DNA from: JBMOOG01 sp049324535 | Lineage (GTDB): Bacteria; Pseudomonadota; Alphaproteobacteria; Rhodobacterales; Rhodobacteraceae | Direction of reading: 5' to 3' | Length of the DNA: 64,000 nt | NCBI GenBank assembly: GCA_049324535.1 | Contig: JBMOOG010000001.1 | Coordinates: forward strand, 558,001 to 622,000 | In this document: positions 24,339-32,802 of the stretch, in pieces | Position numbering within the stretch: position 1 is the first letter of the stretch | Layout: each line of letters begins with the position of its first letter | The notes under the pieces: generated by a model | The model's database searches: none | What the model was told of the DNA's origin: nothing | What the model saw: only the letters and a program-made list of their open reading frames with translations | Position numbers and translations under genes: made by a program

Positions 24339-24876
24339 GCGCGACCAGCGCGGCAAGCAGGATGAGCAGCGGGCCCGGAAATTCCAGCAGCCAGTCCAGC
24401 CCCGCATAGCCGAGCTGGGCGCCGATCGGGATGTAGACATCCGCCAGCCAGGCGGCCCGGACCACCACGAAGGCGGCGACTAGGCCGAAGCCCGCGACGA
24501 TGGGCCAGGTGCGCGCCAGCGTGCCGCGCAGGGTCAGCCAGGCCGCCGTCAGGCCGGCGAGACCAAGCAGGGGCAGGGCGATGACCACGGCCTCCTTGAT
24601 GCCGTAGCGGACGCCCTCCAGCCGGGTGCCCGCGGTGGCGCACCGCCCGAGGCCCCGCAGGAGCGTCTGCAGGTCGAGCTGCTTGTTGGCCGCGAGCAGG
24701 GCCAGGGCGACCGCGGCCAGGGACCAGGCCAGACGCTCGCGGCCGATGGCCCGGCCGCGCAGCGCGACCGCCGCCGCGGCAAGCGCCGCCAGGCCGTAGG
24801 CCAGCGTGGCGAACCAGCCGGCCGGCGTCGGGTCGCCGATTCCGAACCGCCAGTCCGCCGCGATGCAGGTCCACAT
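24298..24876 (-). CDS. Hypothetical inner-membrane protein
   Basis: 192 aa with five or so hydrophobic helices: TLAYGLAALAAAAVAL, a second after the RERLAW linker, VIALPLLGLAGL, IVAGFGLVAAFVVV and LLILLAALVAL. No family recognised. The start MWTCIAADWR follows directly after the ugd stop (8 bp), so it is probably co-transcribed with UDP-glucose dehydrogenase and may belong to polysaccharide export or biosynthesis. The 3' end overlaps the end of matB in antisense. Confidence 0.65.
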   Translation of the reverse strand: MWTCIAADWRFGIGDPTPAGWFATLAYGLAALAAAAVALRGRAIGRERLAWSLAAVALALLAANKQLDLQTLLRGLGRCATAGTRLEGVRYGIKEAVVIALPLLGLAGLTAAWLTLRGTLARTWPIVAGFGLVAAFVVVRAAWLADVYIPIGAQLGYAGLDWLLEFPGPLLILLAALVALRNPPGTGRGTSA

Positions 24877-24884
24877 GGCGGCCC

Positions 24885-26189
24885 TCAGCGCCCGACGGCG
24901 ACGTAGTCGGCGAAGCCCGCCTTCATGGCATCGGCGCGCGAATAGATGTTGCGCAGGTCGGCCATGCGGGGGGTCGCCATGGCCTTGGCCAGCCGGTCGA
25001 GGTCGAGCGCCCGGAACTCGTTCCACTCGGTCAGAAGCACCACGGCATCCGCGCCCTTGGCCGCGTCATAGGCGCTGTCGAGCCAGGCCACGCCCGGCAG
25101 CAGGTGCTCGCCCTCGCGCCGGCCCTGCGGATCGACCACACGCACCTTGGCGCCACCGCCCACCAGCGCCGGCACGATGGTCAGCGACGGCGCATCGCGC
25201 ATGTCGTCGGTGTTCGGCTTGAAGGTCACGCCCAGGACGGCGATGGTCTTGCCGTTCACCGAACCGCCGCACAGGTCGAGGATCTTCTCGACCATGCGGC
25301 GCTTGACCTCGTCGTTGACCTTGATGACCGTCTCGACGATCTGCATCGGCGCGGCGTGTTCCTGTCCCATCCGGGCCAGGGCCGAGGTGTCCTTGGGGAA
25401 GCACGACCCGCCGTAGCCCGGCCCGGCGTGCAGGAACTTGTTGCCGATCCGCCCGTCGAGCCCGATGCCCTTCGACACCTGCTTGACGTCGGCGCCGACC
25501 TTCTCGCACAGGCGCGCCACCTCGTTGATGAAGGTGATCTTGGTCGCCAGGAAGGCGTTGGCCGCATACTTGATCATCTCGGCGGTCTCGAGATCGGTGT
25601 AGAGGATCGGGAAGTCGCGCAGGAAGAGCGGGCGGTAGATCTCGCCCATGACCTCTTTCGCGCGGTCCGAGGTGACGCCCACCACCACACGGTCCGGGCG
25701 CATGAAGTCGTCGATCGCCGCGCCCTCGCGCAGGAACTCGGGGTTCGAGGCCACGTCGAACGCGGCCTCGGGCGCGGCCCGCCGCACCGCCTCGGCCACG
25801 GCACGGTTGGTGCCGACCGGCACCGTCGATTTCGTGACGATGACCGCATAGCCGGTCAGGGCCCGCCCGATCTCCTCGGCCGCCGCCATCACGTAGGTCA
25901 GGTCCGCGTGGCCGTCGCCGCGCCGGGTCGGCGTTCCGACCGCGATGAACACGGCGTCGGCGCCATCCACCGCCTCGGGCAGGTTGCCGGTGAAGGACAG
26001 CCGCCCCGCCGCGACGTTCTTGGCCATGAGCGCATCGAGCCCGGGTTCGTAGATCGGCACCTCTCCGCGCTTCAGCATCTCGACCTTGCGCGGGTCCTTG
26101 TCCACGCAGACCACCTGGTGGCCGAAGTCGGAAAAACACACGCCAGAGACGAGTCCGACATATCCGGTCCCGATCATCGCGATTTTCAT
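24885..26189 (-). CDS. ugd: UDP-glucose 6-dehydrogenase
   Basis: 434 aa. N-terminal NAD-binding GTGYVGLVSG; the catalytic Cys lies in GYGGSCFPKDTSAL; a C-terminal domain begins near VLGVTFKPNTDDMRDAPS. It oxidises UDP-glucose to UDP-glucuronate with 2 NAD+, feeding capsule, EPS or cell-envelope sugars. The start MKIAMIGTGY is chosen because all upstream codons are unlike the family. Probably an operon with the following membrane-protein gene. Confidence 0.95.
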   Translation of the reverse strand: MKIAMIGTGYVGLVSGVCFSDFGHQVVCVDKDPRKVEMLKRGEVPIYEPGLDALMAKNVAAGRLSFTGNLPEAVDGADAVFIAVGTPTRRGDGHADLTYVMAAAEEIGRALTGYAVIVTKSTVPVGTNRAVAEAVRRAAPEAAFDVASNPEFLREGAAIDDFMRPDRVVVGVTSDRAKEVMGEIYRPLFLRDFPILYTDLETAEMIKYAANAFLATKITFINEVARLCEKVGADVKQVSKGIGLDGRIGNKFLHAGPGYGGSCFPKDTSALARMGQEHAAPMQIVETVIKVNDEVKRRMVEKILDLCGGSVNGKTIAVLGVTFKPNTDDMRDAPSLTIVPALVGGGAKVRVVDPQGRREGEHLLPGVAWLDSAYDAAKGADAVVLLTEWNEFRALDLDRLAKAMATPRMADLRNIYSRADAMKAGFADYVAVGR

Positions 26190-26379
26190 GGCCTGCCCTC
26201 GTTGCGCGCACCCGCCGGGCTCGGGGGTCCGGCGCGCCGACATGGGCCGAACCAATTGCCGCTGTCAACCGCCAAGGCGGGACGGTCGGCGGATGCCGAA
26301 TTTTCGCCAAGGTTTTTGGGCCATTTGGGGTCGGGGGAAGCCGTTGTGTCTGTTCCTGGAACAGCCTGAAGGGACTGCC

Positions 26380-27003
26380 ATGCCTGTTTTCGTCCGGTTT
26401 GCTGCCGCAATTGTTGCCACCATCGCGCTGGTCGGGGCTGCCGATGCCTGTTCTCGGCAGACTGTCGCCGGGGCGGATACACTGATCCAGCCCGATCGCG
26501 CGATCAATCAGGGGTTGATCGACAGCGCGATTCGCGCCGAGCTGAACTATCACCGCTGCAAGGCCGGTCTGGCGCCGCTTTCGGGGGCGGGCAAGCTGGC
26601 CGAGGTCGCCCAGACCCACTCGCGCTGGATGGCGCGCGCCGGGGCGGTCAGCCACACCTCGACCGTCGCCGGCCAGTCCACGCTGAAGGCGCGGCTCCTC
26701 GGCACGGGCATCAAGCTGACGACCGGGTCCGAGAACGTCGGCATGGTTCACCGCTTCGGGATCGACGGCCAGCACTTCCGCATCACCGGCGCCTGCGACT
26801 TCGCCACACCGGCCGGGCAGCCCATCGGCGCCCACACCTACGGCTCGCTCGCCCGCAAGATGGTGGACCTCTGGATGGCGTCGCCGTCGCACCGGGCCAA
26901 CATCCTCGACCCGAAGGTGCGCATGGTGGGGTCGGGTGCCGGGTTCCGCTCCGACGCGCCCTACTGCGGGCAATTCTACCTGTCGCAGAACTTCGCCGGC
27001 TGA
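26380..27003 (+). CDS. Secreted CAP (SCP/PR1) domain protein
   Basis: 207 aa. It has a signal peptide of about 24 residues ending ADACS; the Cys after it (LVGAADAC) makes a lipoprotein conceivable, but a classic lipobox is not clear. CAP motifs are visible: NYHRCKAGLAPL, QTHSRWMARAG, SENVG, and MASPSHRANIL. Bacterial CAP proteins are extracytoplasmic with poorly known activity. It is divergent from ugd over 190 bp. Confidence 0.85.
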   Translation: MPVFVRFAAAIVATIALVGAADACSRQTVAGADTLIQPDRAINQGLIDSAIRAELNYHRCKAGLAPLSGAGKLAEVAQTHSRWMARAGAVSHTSTVAGQSTLKARLLGTGIKLTTGSENVGMVHRFGIDGQHFRITGACDFATPAGQPIGAHTYGSLARKMVDLWMASPSHRANILDPKVRMVGSGAGFRSDAPYCGQFYLSQNFAG

Positions 27004-27145
27004 GCCGGTCGCCGGCACCAGTGGCCGCCATGACATAGCTGGGCCGCGATGGAGGCGGGGGCGCTTCCATCCGGCCTGTCTCTGGTGCATGACAGGGGCA
27101 TGGCCCGGCCGTGGTGCCGGCATGGAAGCCTTGGGGGTGTGGACG

Positions 27146-27370
27146 ATGCGAACGAACGGACTGACGGGCCTTGCCGCGGCGGTCGCCCTGGCGGCGACGG
27201 CGTCGGCTGCGGTGGCCGGCGGCTATGCGGAACCGGTGGTCGAGGCCGAGACGGTCACGGTGGCCGCAGTACCCGCGGCCACGACCGGCATGAACGTGAT
27301 CCTGCCGCTGCTCATCGTGCTGGGCATTGCGGCGGTGGCCGGCGGCGCGACGGGCGGCCTGACGAAGTAA
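27146..27370 (+). CDS. Small secreted or membrane protein, GGYAEPVVEA type
   Basis: 74 aa. A signal peptide runs to about residue 23 (ending AAVAGG). A short GYAEPVVEAETVTV linker is followed by one hydrophobic segment, VILPLLIVLGIAAVAGGA. Similar tiny proteins are common in Rhodobacterales, often near ferrochelatase, as far as I recall; their function is unknown. GC-skewed codon use is like the neighbours, and a GGGGGTGTGG stretch before the ATG could serve as a weak binding site. Confidence 0.65.
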   Translation: MRTNGLTGLAAAVALAATASAAVAGGYAEPVVEAETVTVAAVPAATTGMNVILPLLIVLGIAAVAGGATGGLTK

Positions 27371-27411
27371 CGGCGGCCCGACCGCCCCAACCCGGCCCTT
27401 CCGCGGGCGCG

Positions 27412-28665
27412 TCAGCCAAAGCGTGCGGCCGCCACGGCCGGCACCGGCTGGCCGCGGCCCGCGATGCAGTCGAGGATCAGTGCCGCGGTCTTCGGCGCCA
27501 GGGTCAGCCCGATGTGGCCGTGGCCGAAGGCGTGCAGGATTTCCGGACCCGCGCGCGACGGGCCGATCACCGGCAGGCTGTCCGGGATCGAGGGGCGCAG
27601 GCCCATCCAGTGGCGCGCGGCCGGGCCGAGGGCCGGAAAGATCGCCCGTACCCCCTCGGCGAGCCGCGCCAGCCGATGGGGTGACACCGGCGCGTCGAGC
27701 CCGCCAAGCTCGACCGTGCCGGCCGCCCGCAACCGGCCGGACATCGGGCACAGGTAGAACCCCCGCGACACGGGGCAGACCGGGCGGTTGAGCATCGGCC
27801 GCTCCATGTCCCACTCCAGATGATAGCCCCTCTCGGTGTCGAGTGGCACGCGGTCGCCTGCCATCGCCGCGAGGCGACGCGAGCGGGCGCCCACGGCGAT
27901 GACCGCACGATGCGCGTGCCAGCGCCGGCCGCTCGCCGCCATCAGCGCCACCCCGCCGCCATCGCGCGCGAGGCTGGCCACCGAGTCGCGCTCGAACCGG
28001 GCGCCCGCGGTTGCCGCGGCCCGCGCAAGGCGCACCATCATCGCGCCCGGATCGCTGAGGAAGAGCGCACCGGGAAAGAAGGCCGCGCCGCCCTCGGTAA
28101 CCGGAAGCGCGGGCTCCATGGCGGCGAGAGCCGGGGCGTCGAGCATCTCGACCGCGACCCCAAGACGCCGCCGCGCCGCCATCGCGGCCTCGGCGGCGCG
28201 ATGTTCGGCCCGGGTCTGGTACCAGTAGAGACAGCCCTCCGCGCGCACGAGATCCGATCCGTCCGCCGCAGAGGTCAGGTCGCGCCAGAGCGGCCCGGCG
28301 TCGGCCAGCAGCCCCGCCAGCGCCGCGGCGTTGCGCCGCGCCGCCTCGGGCGTGGACTGGCGCAGGAACCGCAGAAGCCAGGGCACAAGGGCCGGCAGGG
28401 TCGCGCGGTGGATCGCGAGGGGCGAGTTCCGGTCGAAGAGCAGCCGCGGCAGATCGCGGAGCACGGCCGGAGACCCAACCGGATCCACGGCGTAATCGGC
28501 AATGGTCCCGGCGTTGCCCCACGAGGCCCCGGACCCGGGCGGTTCGGGGTCGATCACGATCACGTCGTGCCCGGCATCGGCCAGCCGGAGCGCGATGGTC
28601 AGGCCGATCACGCCGGCCCCGATGACCGCGATCCCGGCGTCGGCCTGTCGAAACCGCCCGGTCAT
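27412..28665 (-). CDS. FAD-dependent D-amino-acid dehydrogenase / amine oxidase (DadA-like)
   Basis: 417 aa. N-terminal dinucleotide motif IGAGVIGLTIALRLADAGHD with the following acidic VIDPEPPGSGASWGNAG, and C-terminal GHGHIGLTLAP, typical of the DAO family (DadA, PuuB, glycine oxidase). It oxidises a C-N bond of an amino acid or amine, passing electrons to quinone or oxygen. It is 127 bp downstream of the iron alcohol dehydrogenase, across a large palindrome, on the same strand. The substrate is not told by sequence. Confidence 0.85.
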   Translation of the reverse strand: MTGRFRQADAGIAVIGAGVIGLTIALRLADAGHDVIVIDPEPPGSGASWGNAGTIADYAVDPVGSPAVLRDLPRLLFDRNSPLAIHRATLPALVPWLLRFLRQSTPEAARRNAAALAGLLADAGPLWRDLTSAADGSDLVRAEGCLYWYQTRAEHRAAEAAMAARRRLGVAVEMLDAPALAAMEPALPVTEGGAAFFPGALFLSDPGAMMVRLARAAATAGARFERDSVASLARDGGGVALMAASGRRWHAHRAVIAVGARSRRLAAMAGDRVPLDTERGYHLEWDMERPMLNRPVCPVSRGFYLCPMSGRLRAAGTVELGGLDAPVSPHRLARLAEGVRAIFPALGPAARHWMGLRPSIPDSLPVIGPSRAGPEILHAFGHGHIGLTLAPKTAALILDCIAGRGQPVPAVAAARFG

Positions 28666-28685
28666 GCGCGGCGCGCGGCGGAACG

Positions 28686-28756
28686 CTCCGCGGGGGATAT
28701 TTTGACCAGTGAGAGGGCCATGGTGCTTCTCACTGGCGCAAATATCCCCGCCGGAG
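28686..28756. repeat. Long intergenic palindrome
   Basis: A left arm (28686-28714) and right arm (28728-28756), each 29 bases, pair at 24 of 29 positions around a 13-base centre holding CCATGG. Each arm contains GGATATTT and CCAGTGAGA blocks. It lies between the alcohol dehydrogenase stop and the dadA-like start on the minus strand. It could act as a terminator, an mRNA-processing signal or an extragenic palindromic repeat. Confidence 0.85.
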
Positions 28757-28792
28757 GCATCCCGCCCCCTCCCCGTGTGGCCGGGCGGCGGA

Positions 28793-29944
28793 TCACATGC
28801 AGGCGTCGAACAGCGCGCGGGTGTTCTCGCGCGTCATCGGTATGGGGTTGCCGCCGCAGGACGGATCCTCGAGCGCCATCTCGGTCAACCGGTCGAGGTC
28901 GCCGTACTGCACGCCCATCGCCGACAGGTTCTCGGGGATCGACAGCCGGGTGCGCAGCTCCATGATCGCGTCGTGGAAACCCGCGAAGCCGCCGTCGAAG
29001 CCCAGATAGGCGGCGGCCGCCCGGATGCGGTCCTCGATGGCCGGACGGTTGAACTCGAGCACCATCGGCATGACCACCGCGTTGGTGGTGCCGTGGTGGG
29101 TGTTGTAGACGGCGCCCACCGGGTGGCTCAGCGAATGGATGGCGCCGAGGCCTTTCTGGAAGGCGACCGCCCCCATGGCCGCCGCGCTCATCATGTGGGC
29201 GCGGGCCTCGAGATCGTTCGGGTTCTCGTAGGCCCTGGGCAGGTTCTCGAACACCAGCCGCATGCCTTCAAGCGCGATGCCCTGGCTCATCGGGTGGTAG
29301 AAGGGCGAGGAGTAGGCCTCGAGGCAGTGGGCGAGCGCGTCCATCCCGGTGCCGGCGGTGATGAACCGGGGCATGCCGACCGTGAGCTCGGGATCGCAGA
29401 GCGTGACCGCGGGCATGAGCCTCGGATGGAAGATGATCTTCTTCTTGTGGGTCGCGGAATTGGTCAGCACGCCCGCGCGCCCGACCTCGGAGCCGGTACC
29501 GGCGGTGGTCGGCACCGCGACGATCGGCGCGATCTTCGACGCATCCGCGCGGGTCCACCAGTCGTCGACGTCCTCGAGATCCCAGACCGAGAGGTCCGGG
29601 CGCTGGTTCGCCATCAGCGCGATCATCTTGCCGAGGTCGAGCGCGGAGCCGCCGCCGAAGCAGATCACTCCGTCATGGCCGCCCGCCTTGAAGACCGCGA
29701 TGCCGGCGGCCATGTTGCCCTCGTTCGGGTTCGGGTCGACCTCGGAAAAGACCGCGCGCCCGAGCCCGGCCCTGTCGAGGATGTCGAGCGCCTGCGCGGT
29801 GATCGGCAGCGAGGCCAGCGCCTTGTCCGTGACGAGGAGCGGCTTCTTCAGGCCCGCCGCCTTCACGTGGTCGGCGAGTTCCGCGATCCGCCCTGCGCCG
29901 AACTTGACCAGCGTCGGATAGGACCAGTTGCCCTTCAGTTTCAT
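28793..29944 (-). CDS. Iron-containing alcohol dehydrogenase
   Basis: 383 aa of family III alcohol dehydrogenases. NAD-binding GGGSALDLGK and TTAGTGSEV; metal ligands come from GTGMDALAHCLEAY and HSLSHPVGAVYNTHHG. It interconverts alcohol and aldehyde. The start MKLKGNWSYP overlaps the aldehyde dehydrogenase stop by four bases, so the two enzymes are probably coupled: alcohol to aldehyde to acid. The aldehyde substrate could be an amino-aldehyde or a gamma-glutamylated one given the neighbours. Confidence 0.92.
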   Translation of the reverse strand: MKLKGNWSYPTLVKFGAGRIAELADHVKAAGLKKPLLVTDKALASLPITAQALDILDRAGLGRAVFSEVDPNPNEGNMAAGIAVFKAGGHDGVICFGGGSALDLGKMIALMANQRPDLSVWDLEDVDDWWTRADASKIAPIVAVPTTAGTGSEVGRAGVLTNSATHKKKIIFHPRLMPAVTLCDPELTVGMPRFITAGTGMDALAHCLEAYSSPFYHPMSQGIALEGMRLVFENLPRAYENPNDLEARAHMMSAAAMGAVAFQKGLGAIHSLSHPVGAVYNTHHGTTNAVVMPMVLEFNRPAIEDRIRAAAAYLGFDGGFAGFHDAIMELRTRLSIPENLSAMGVQYGDLDRLTEMALEDPSCGGNPIPMTRENTRALFDACM

Positions 29945-31329
29945 TTCGTCACCTTCTTGAGATGGTAGGACTTCGGCCGCGTGACCGAATAGTAGCCGAG
30001 CACCGAGAGCGAGCCGCCGCGCCCGGTGTCCTTGCAGCCGGTCCAGCAGAGCGCCGGGTCGAGATAGTCGCAGCGGTTCATGAAGATCGTGCCGGTTTCG
30101 AGCCGCGCGCCGATGGCGGCGGCGCGGTCCGGGTCGCGCGTCCAGAGCGAGCAGGTCAGGCCATAGGGGCTGTCGTTCATCGCGGCGATCGCTTCCTCGT
30201 CGTCCTTCACCGACATGATGCCGACGACCGGGCCGAAGCTTTCCTCGCGCATCACGCGCATCTCGTGGTTGACGTTCACGAGGATCTGCGGGGCGAGATA
30301 GGCGCCGCCGTCGTCCTCGGGGAAGCGCGCCGGGTCGATCAGCGGCTTGGCCCCGTCGGTGATCGCGTCGCGGATCTGGCTGCGGACCACCTCGGCGAAG
30401 CGCTTGTTGGCCATCGGGCCGATGGTCGTCGCCGGATCGAAGGGATTGCCGAGCTTGAGCCCGTTCACCCAGGCCACGGCCTTCTCGACGAAGGCGTGGT
30501 AGAGGCTGTGGTGGACGTAGATCCGCTCGATGCCGCAGCAGCACTGGCCAGCGTTGTACATCGCGCCGTCCATCAGGCTGTCCACGGCGGCGTCAAGGTC
30601 GGCGTCGTCCATCACGTAGCCCGGATCCTTGCCGCCGAGCTCGAGCCCGAGCCCGGTGAAGGTGCCGGCCGCGGCCCGCTCCATCGCCGCGCCGCCGCCC
30701 ACCGACCCGGTGAAGTTGATGAAGTTGAACGCGCGCGACTGGATCAGCGCCTCGGTCACGTCATGGGTCAGGACGACGTTCTGGAACACGTCCTCGGGCA
30801 CGCCGCCGGCGTGGAAGGCCTCGGCCAGCCGCTCGCCGACCAGAAGCGTCTGGGTGGCGTGTTTCAGGATGACGCTGTTGCCCGCGATCAGCGCCGGCAC
30901 CAGCGTGTTGATCGTGGTCAGGTAGGGGTAGTTCCAGGGCGCGACGATGAAGACGACGCCCACGGGTTCGCGCGCGATGTAGCGGCGGAAGCGGTCGGAA
31001 TCCTCGACCATCATCGGGGCGAGCGACGAGGCCGCGATCTCGCTCATGTAGGCGGTGCGGTCGTTCACGCCCCCGAACTCGCCGCCGTAACGGGTGGGCC
31101 GGCCCATCTGCCAGGCCAGTTCCTCGACCACCCGGTCCTTCATCGCGTTGAGCTTCGCGACACCCGCCTGCACCAGCGCGATGCGTTCTTCCAGCGGGCG
31201 CGCGGCCCAGGCCGGCTGTGCGGCGCGCGCACGGGCGGCGGCGGCCTGCGCCTCCTCGAGCCCGAGCGCCGGGCGCTCGGCATAGACCCGCCCGTCCACG
31301 GGCGAGATCACCTGAATCGTCTTTGTCAT
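29941..31329 (-). CDS. Aldehyde dehydrogenase
   Basis: 462 aa. The catalytic Cys lies in YNAGQCCCGIERIYV and the general-base Glu in LELGGKDPGYV; the cofactor motif FTGSVGGG is also present. It oxidises an aldehyde to a carboxylate with NAD(P)+. A good candidate for a PuuC-like role with the neighbouring glutamine-synthetase-like ligase. It begins 33 bp after that gene and overlaps the alcohol dehydrogenase. Confidence 0.93.
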   Translation of the reverse strand: MTKTIQVISPVDGRVYAERPALGLEEAQAAAARARAAQPAWAARPLEERIALVQAGVAKLNAMKDRVVEELAWQMGRPTRYGGEFGGVNDRTAYMSEIAASSLAPMMVEDSDRFRRYIAREPVGVVFIVAPWNYPYLTTINTLVPALIAGNSVILKHATQTLLVGERLAEAFHAGGVPEDVFQNVVLTHDVTEALIQSRAFNFINFTGSVGGGAAMERAAAGTFTGLGLELGGKDPGYVMDDADLDAAVDSLMDGAMYNAGQCCCGIERIYVHHSLYHAFVEKAVAWVNGLKLGNPFDPATTIGPMANKRFAEVVRSQIRDAITDGAKPLIDPARFPEDDGGAYLAPQILVNVNHEMRVMREESFGPVVGIMSVKDDEEAIAAMNDSPYGLTCSLWTRDPDRAAAIGARLETGTIFMNRCDYLDPALCWTGCKDTGRGGSLSVLGYYSVTRPKSYHLKKVTK

Positions 31330-31362
31330 CGGTCTTCTCCTTGGTGCGCCTCGGGCCCGGTC

Positions 31363-32730
31363 TCAGGCCCGCTCCAGAAGGCGCTGGATCTCGAAATCGG
31401 TCACCACGCGGTCGGTCTCCTGAATCTCCCAGCGTGCGGCGTGGGTGTAGTGCTCCACCACATCGTCGCCGAACGCCTGCCGCAGCATCGCCGATCCTTC
31501 CAGAAGGTCCGCGGCTTCCCGCAGGTTTCTCGGGATCTCGCGCACGCCGCCCGCGTGATACATGTCACCCTTCATCTCGGGCTCCAGTTCCATCTTCTTC
31601 TCGATGCCGTCAAGGCCGGCCGCCAGCAGGGCCGCGCAGGCGAGATAGGGGTTCACGTCCGAACCCGGGATCCGGCATTCGACGCGGATCGCCTTGCTGT
31701 GCTCGCCGCAGATGCGGAAGCCCGCGGTGCGGTTGTCCGCGCTCCAGACCGCCTTGGTCGGTGCGAAGAGCCCGATGCAGAACCGCTTGTAGCTGTTCAC
31801 ATAGGGCGCGAGGAAGGCGGTGATCTCGCGCGCATGGGCGAGCTGACCGGCGAGGTAGTGCTTCATCATCGCCGACATGCCGTGGGCGTCGTCCTTGTCG
31901 GCGAAGGCGGGCTTGCCGTCGGTGGTCCAGAGCGACTGATGGATGTGCGAGGACGAGCCGGCCTTGCGATGGTCGTATTTCGCCATGAAGGTCACCGACT
32001 TGCCGGCCGCATGGGCGATTTCCTTCACCGCCTGCTTGACGATGACGTGGTTGTCGGCGGTGTCGAGCGCGTCGGAATACCGGTAGTTCACCTCGTGCTG
32101 GCCGCTGTCGGCCTCGCCCTTGGTGTTCTCGACCGGGATGCCGGCCCCGTAAAGCCCGTTGCGGACCGCGCGCATCAGCCCCTCTTCCTTGGTGGTCTGG
32201 AAGAGGTGGTAATCCTCGTTGTAGGCGCTGATCGGGCGCAGGTCGCGAAGGCCGCCGTCGCGCAGATCTTCGTAGCTGTTCTCGAAAATGTAGAACTCGA
32301 GCTCGGTGGCCATCATCGGCTCGAGCCCCATCGCGCGCGCCCGCGCCACCTGGCGCTTGAGGATCGCGCGGGGGCTGATCGAGACCTCGTCGTGGGTGTG
32401 ATGGTCGAGCAGGTCGCCCAGCACCAGCGCGGTGCCCGGCAGCCAGGGCAGGGGCCGCAGCGTCGCCATGTCGGGCTTCAGCACATAATCGCCGTAGCCC
32501 TGTTCCCATCCGGCGGACTTGTAGCCCGGCACGGTCGTCATCTCCATGTCCACCGCCAGCAGGTAGTTGCAGCAGTGGGTTTCCTTCCAGCCGCTCTCGA
32601 CGAAGAAGGCCGCGTGGAACCGCTTGCCCATCAGGCGTCCCTGCATGTCGATGCCGGCCACCAGCACCGTGTCGATCTCGCCCGAGGCGACCGCCTTCTT
32701 CAGGGCTTCGAATGTCATGTTGCCGGCCAT
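31363..32730 (-). CDS. Glutamine-synthetase-like gamma-glutamyl ligase (PuuA-like)
   Basis: 455 aa of GS type I fold. Metal-site strand ATELEFYIFE, then GSSSHIHQSL and the late RTAGFRICGEHSKAIRVECR. The tyrosine adenylylation site of true GlnA is not evident, and the location with ALDH, alcohol dehydrogenase, an amide hydrolase and a TRAP importer suits a catabolic ligase that gamma-glutamylates an amine. The nature of the amine is unknown. The start MAGNMTFEAL is chosen over a Pro/Arg-rich leader; GGAGGAG-like bases are near. Confidence 0.85.
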   Translation of the reverse strand: MAGNMTFEALKKAVASGEIDTVLVAGIDMQGRLMGKRFHAAFFVESGWKETHCCNYLLAVDMEMTTVPGYKSAGWEQGYGDYVLKPDMATLRPLPWLPGTALVLGDLLDHHTHDEVSISPRAILKRQVARARAMGLEPMMATELEFYIFENSYEDLRDGGLRDLRPISAYNEDYHLFQTTKEEGLMRAVRNGLYGAGIPVENTKGEADSGQHEVNYRYSDALDTADNHVIVKQAVKEIAHAAGKSVTFMAKYDHRKAGSSSHIHQSLWTTDGKPAFADKDDAHGMSAMMKHYLAGQLAHAREITAFLAPYVNSYKRFCIGLFAPTKAVWSADNRTAGFRICGEHSKAIRVECRIPGSDVNPYLACAALLAAGLDGIEKKMELEPEMKGDMYHAGGVREIPRNLREAADLLEGSAMLRQAFGDDVVEHYTHAARWEIQETDRVVTDFEIQRLLERA

Positions 32731-32802
32731 CGCGGCTTGCTCCTCCACGTCGTGACGGGTGCGGCCCCGCGGCCGCACCCTCTATCGCTCTTCCGTCCGG
32801 AC

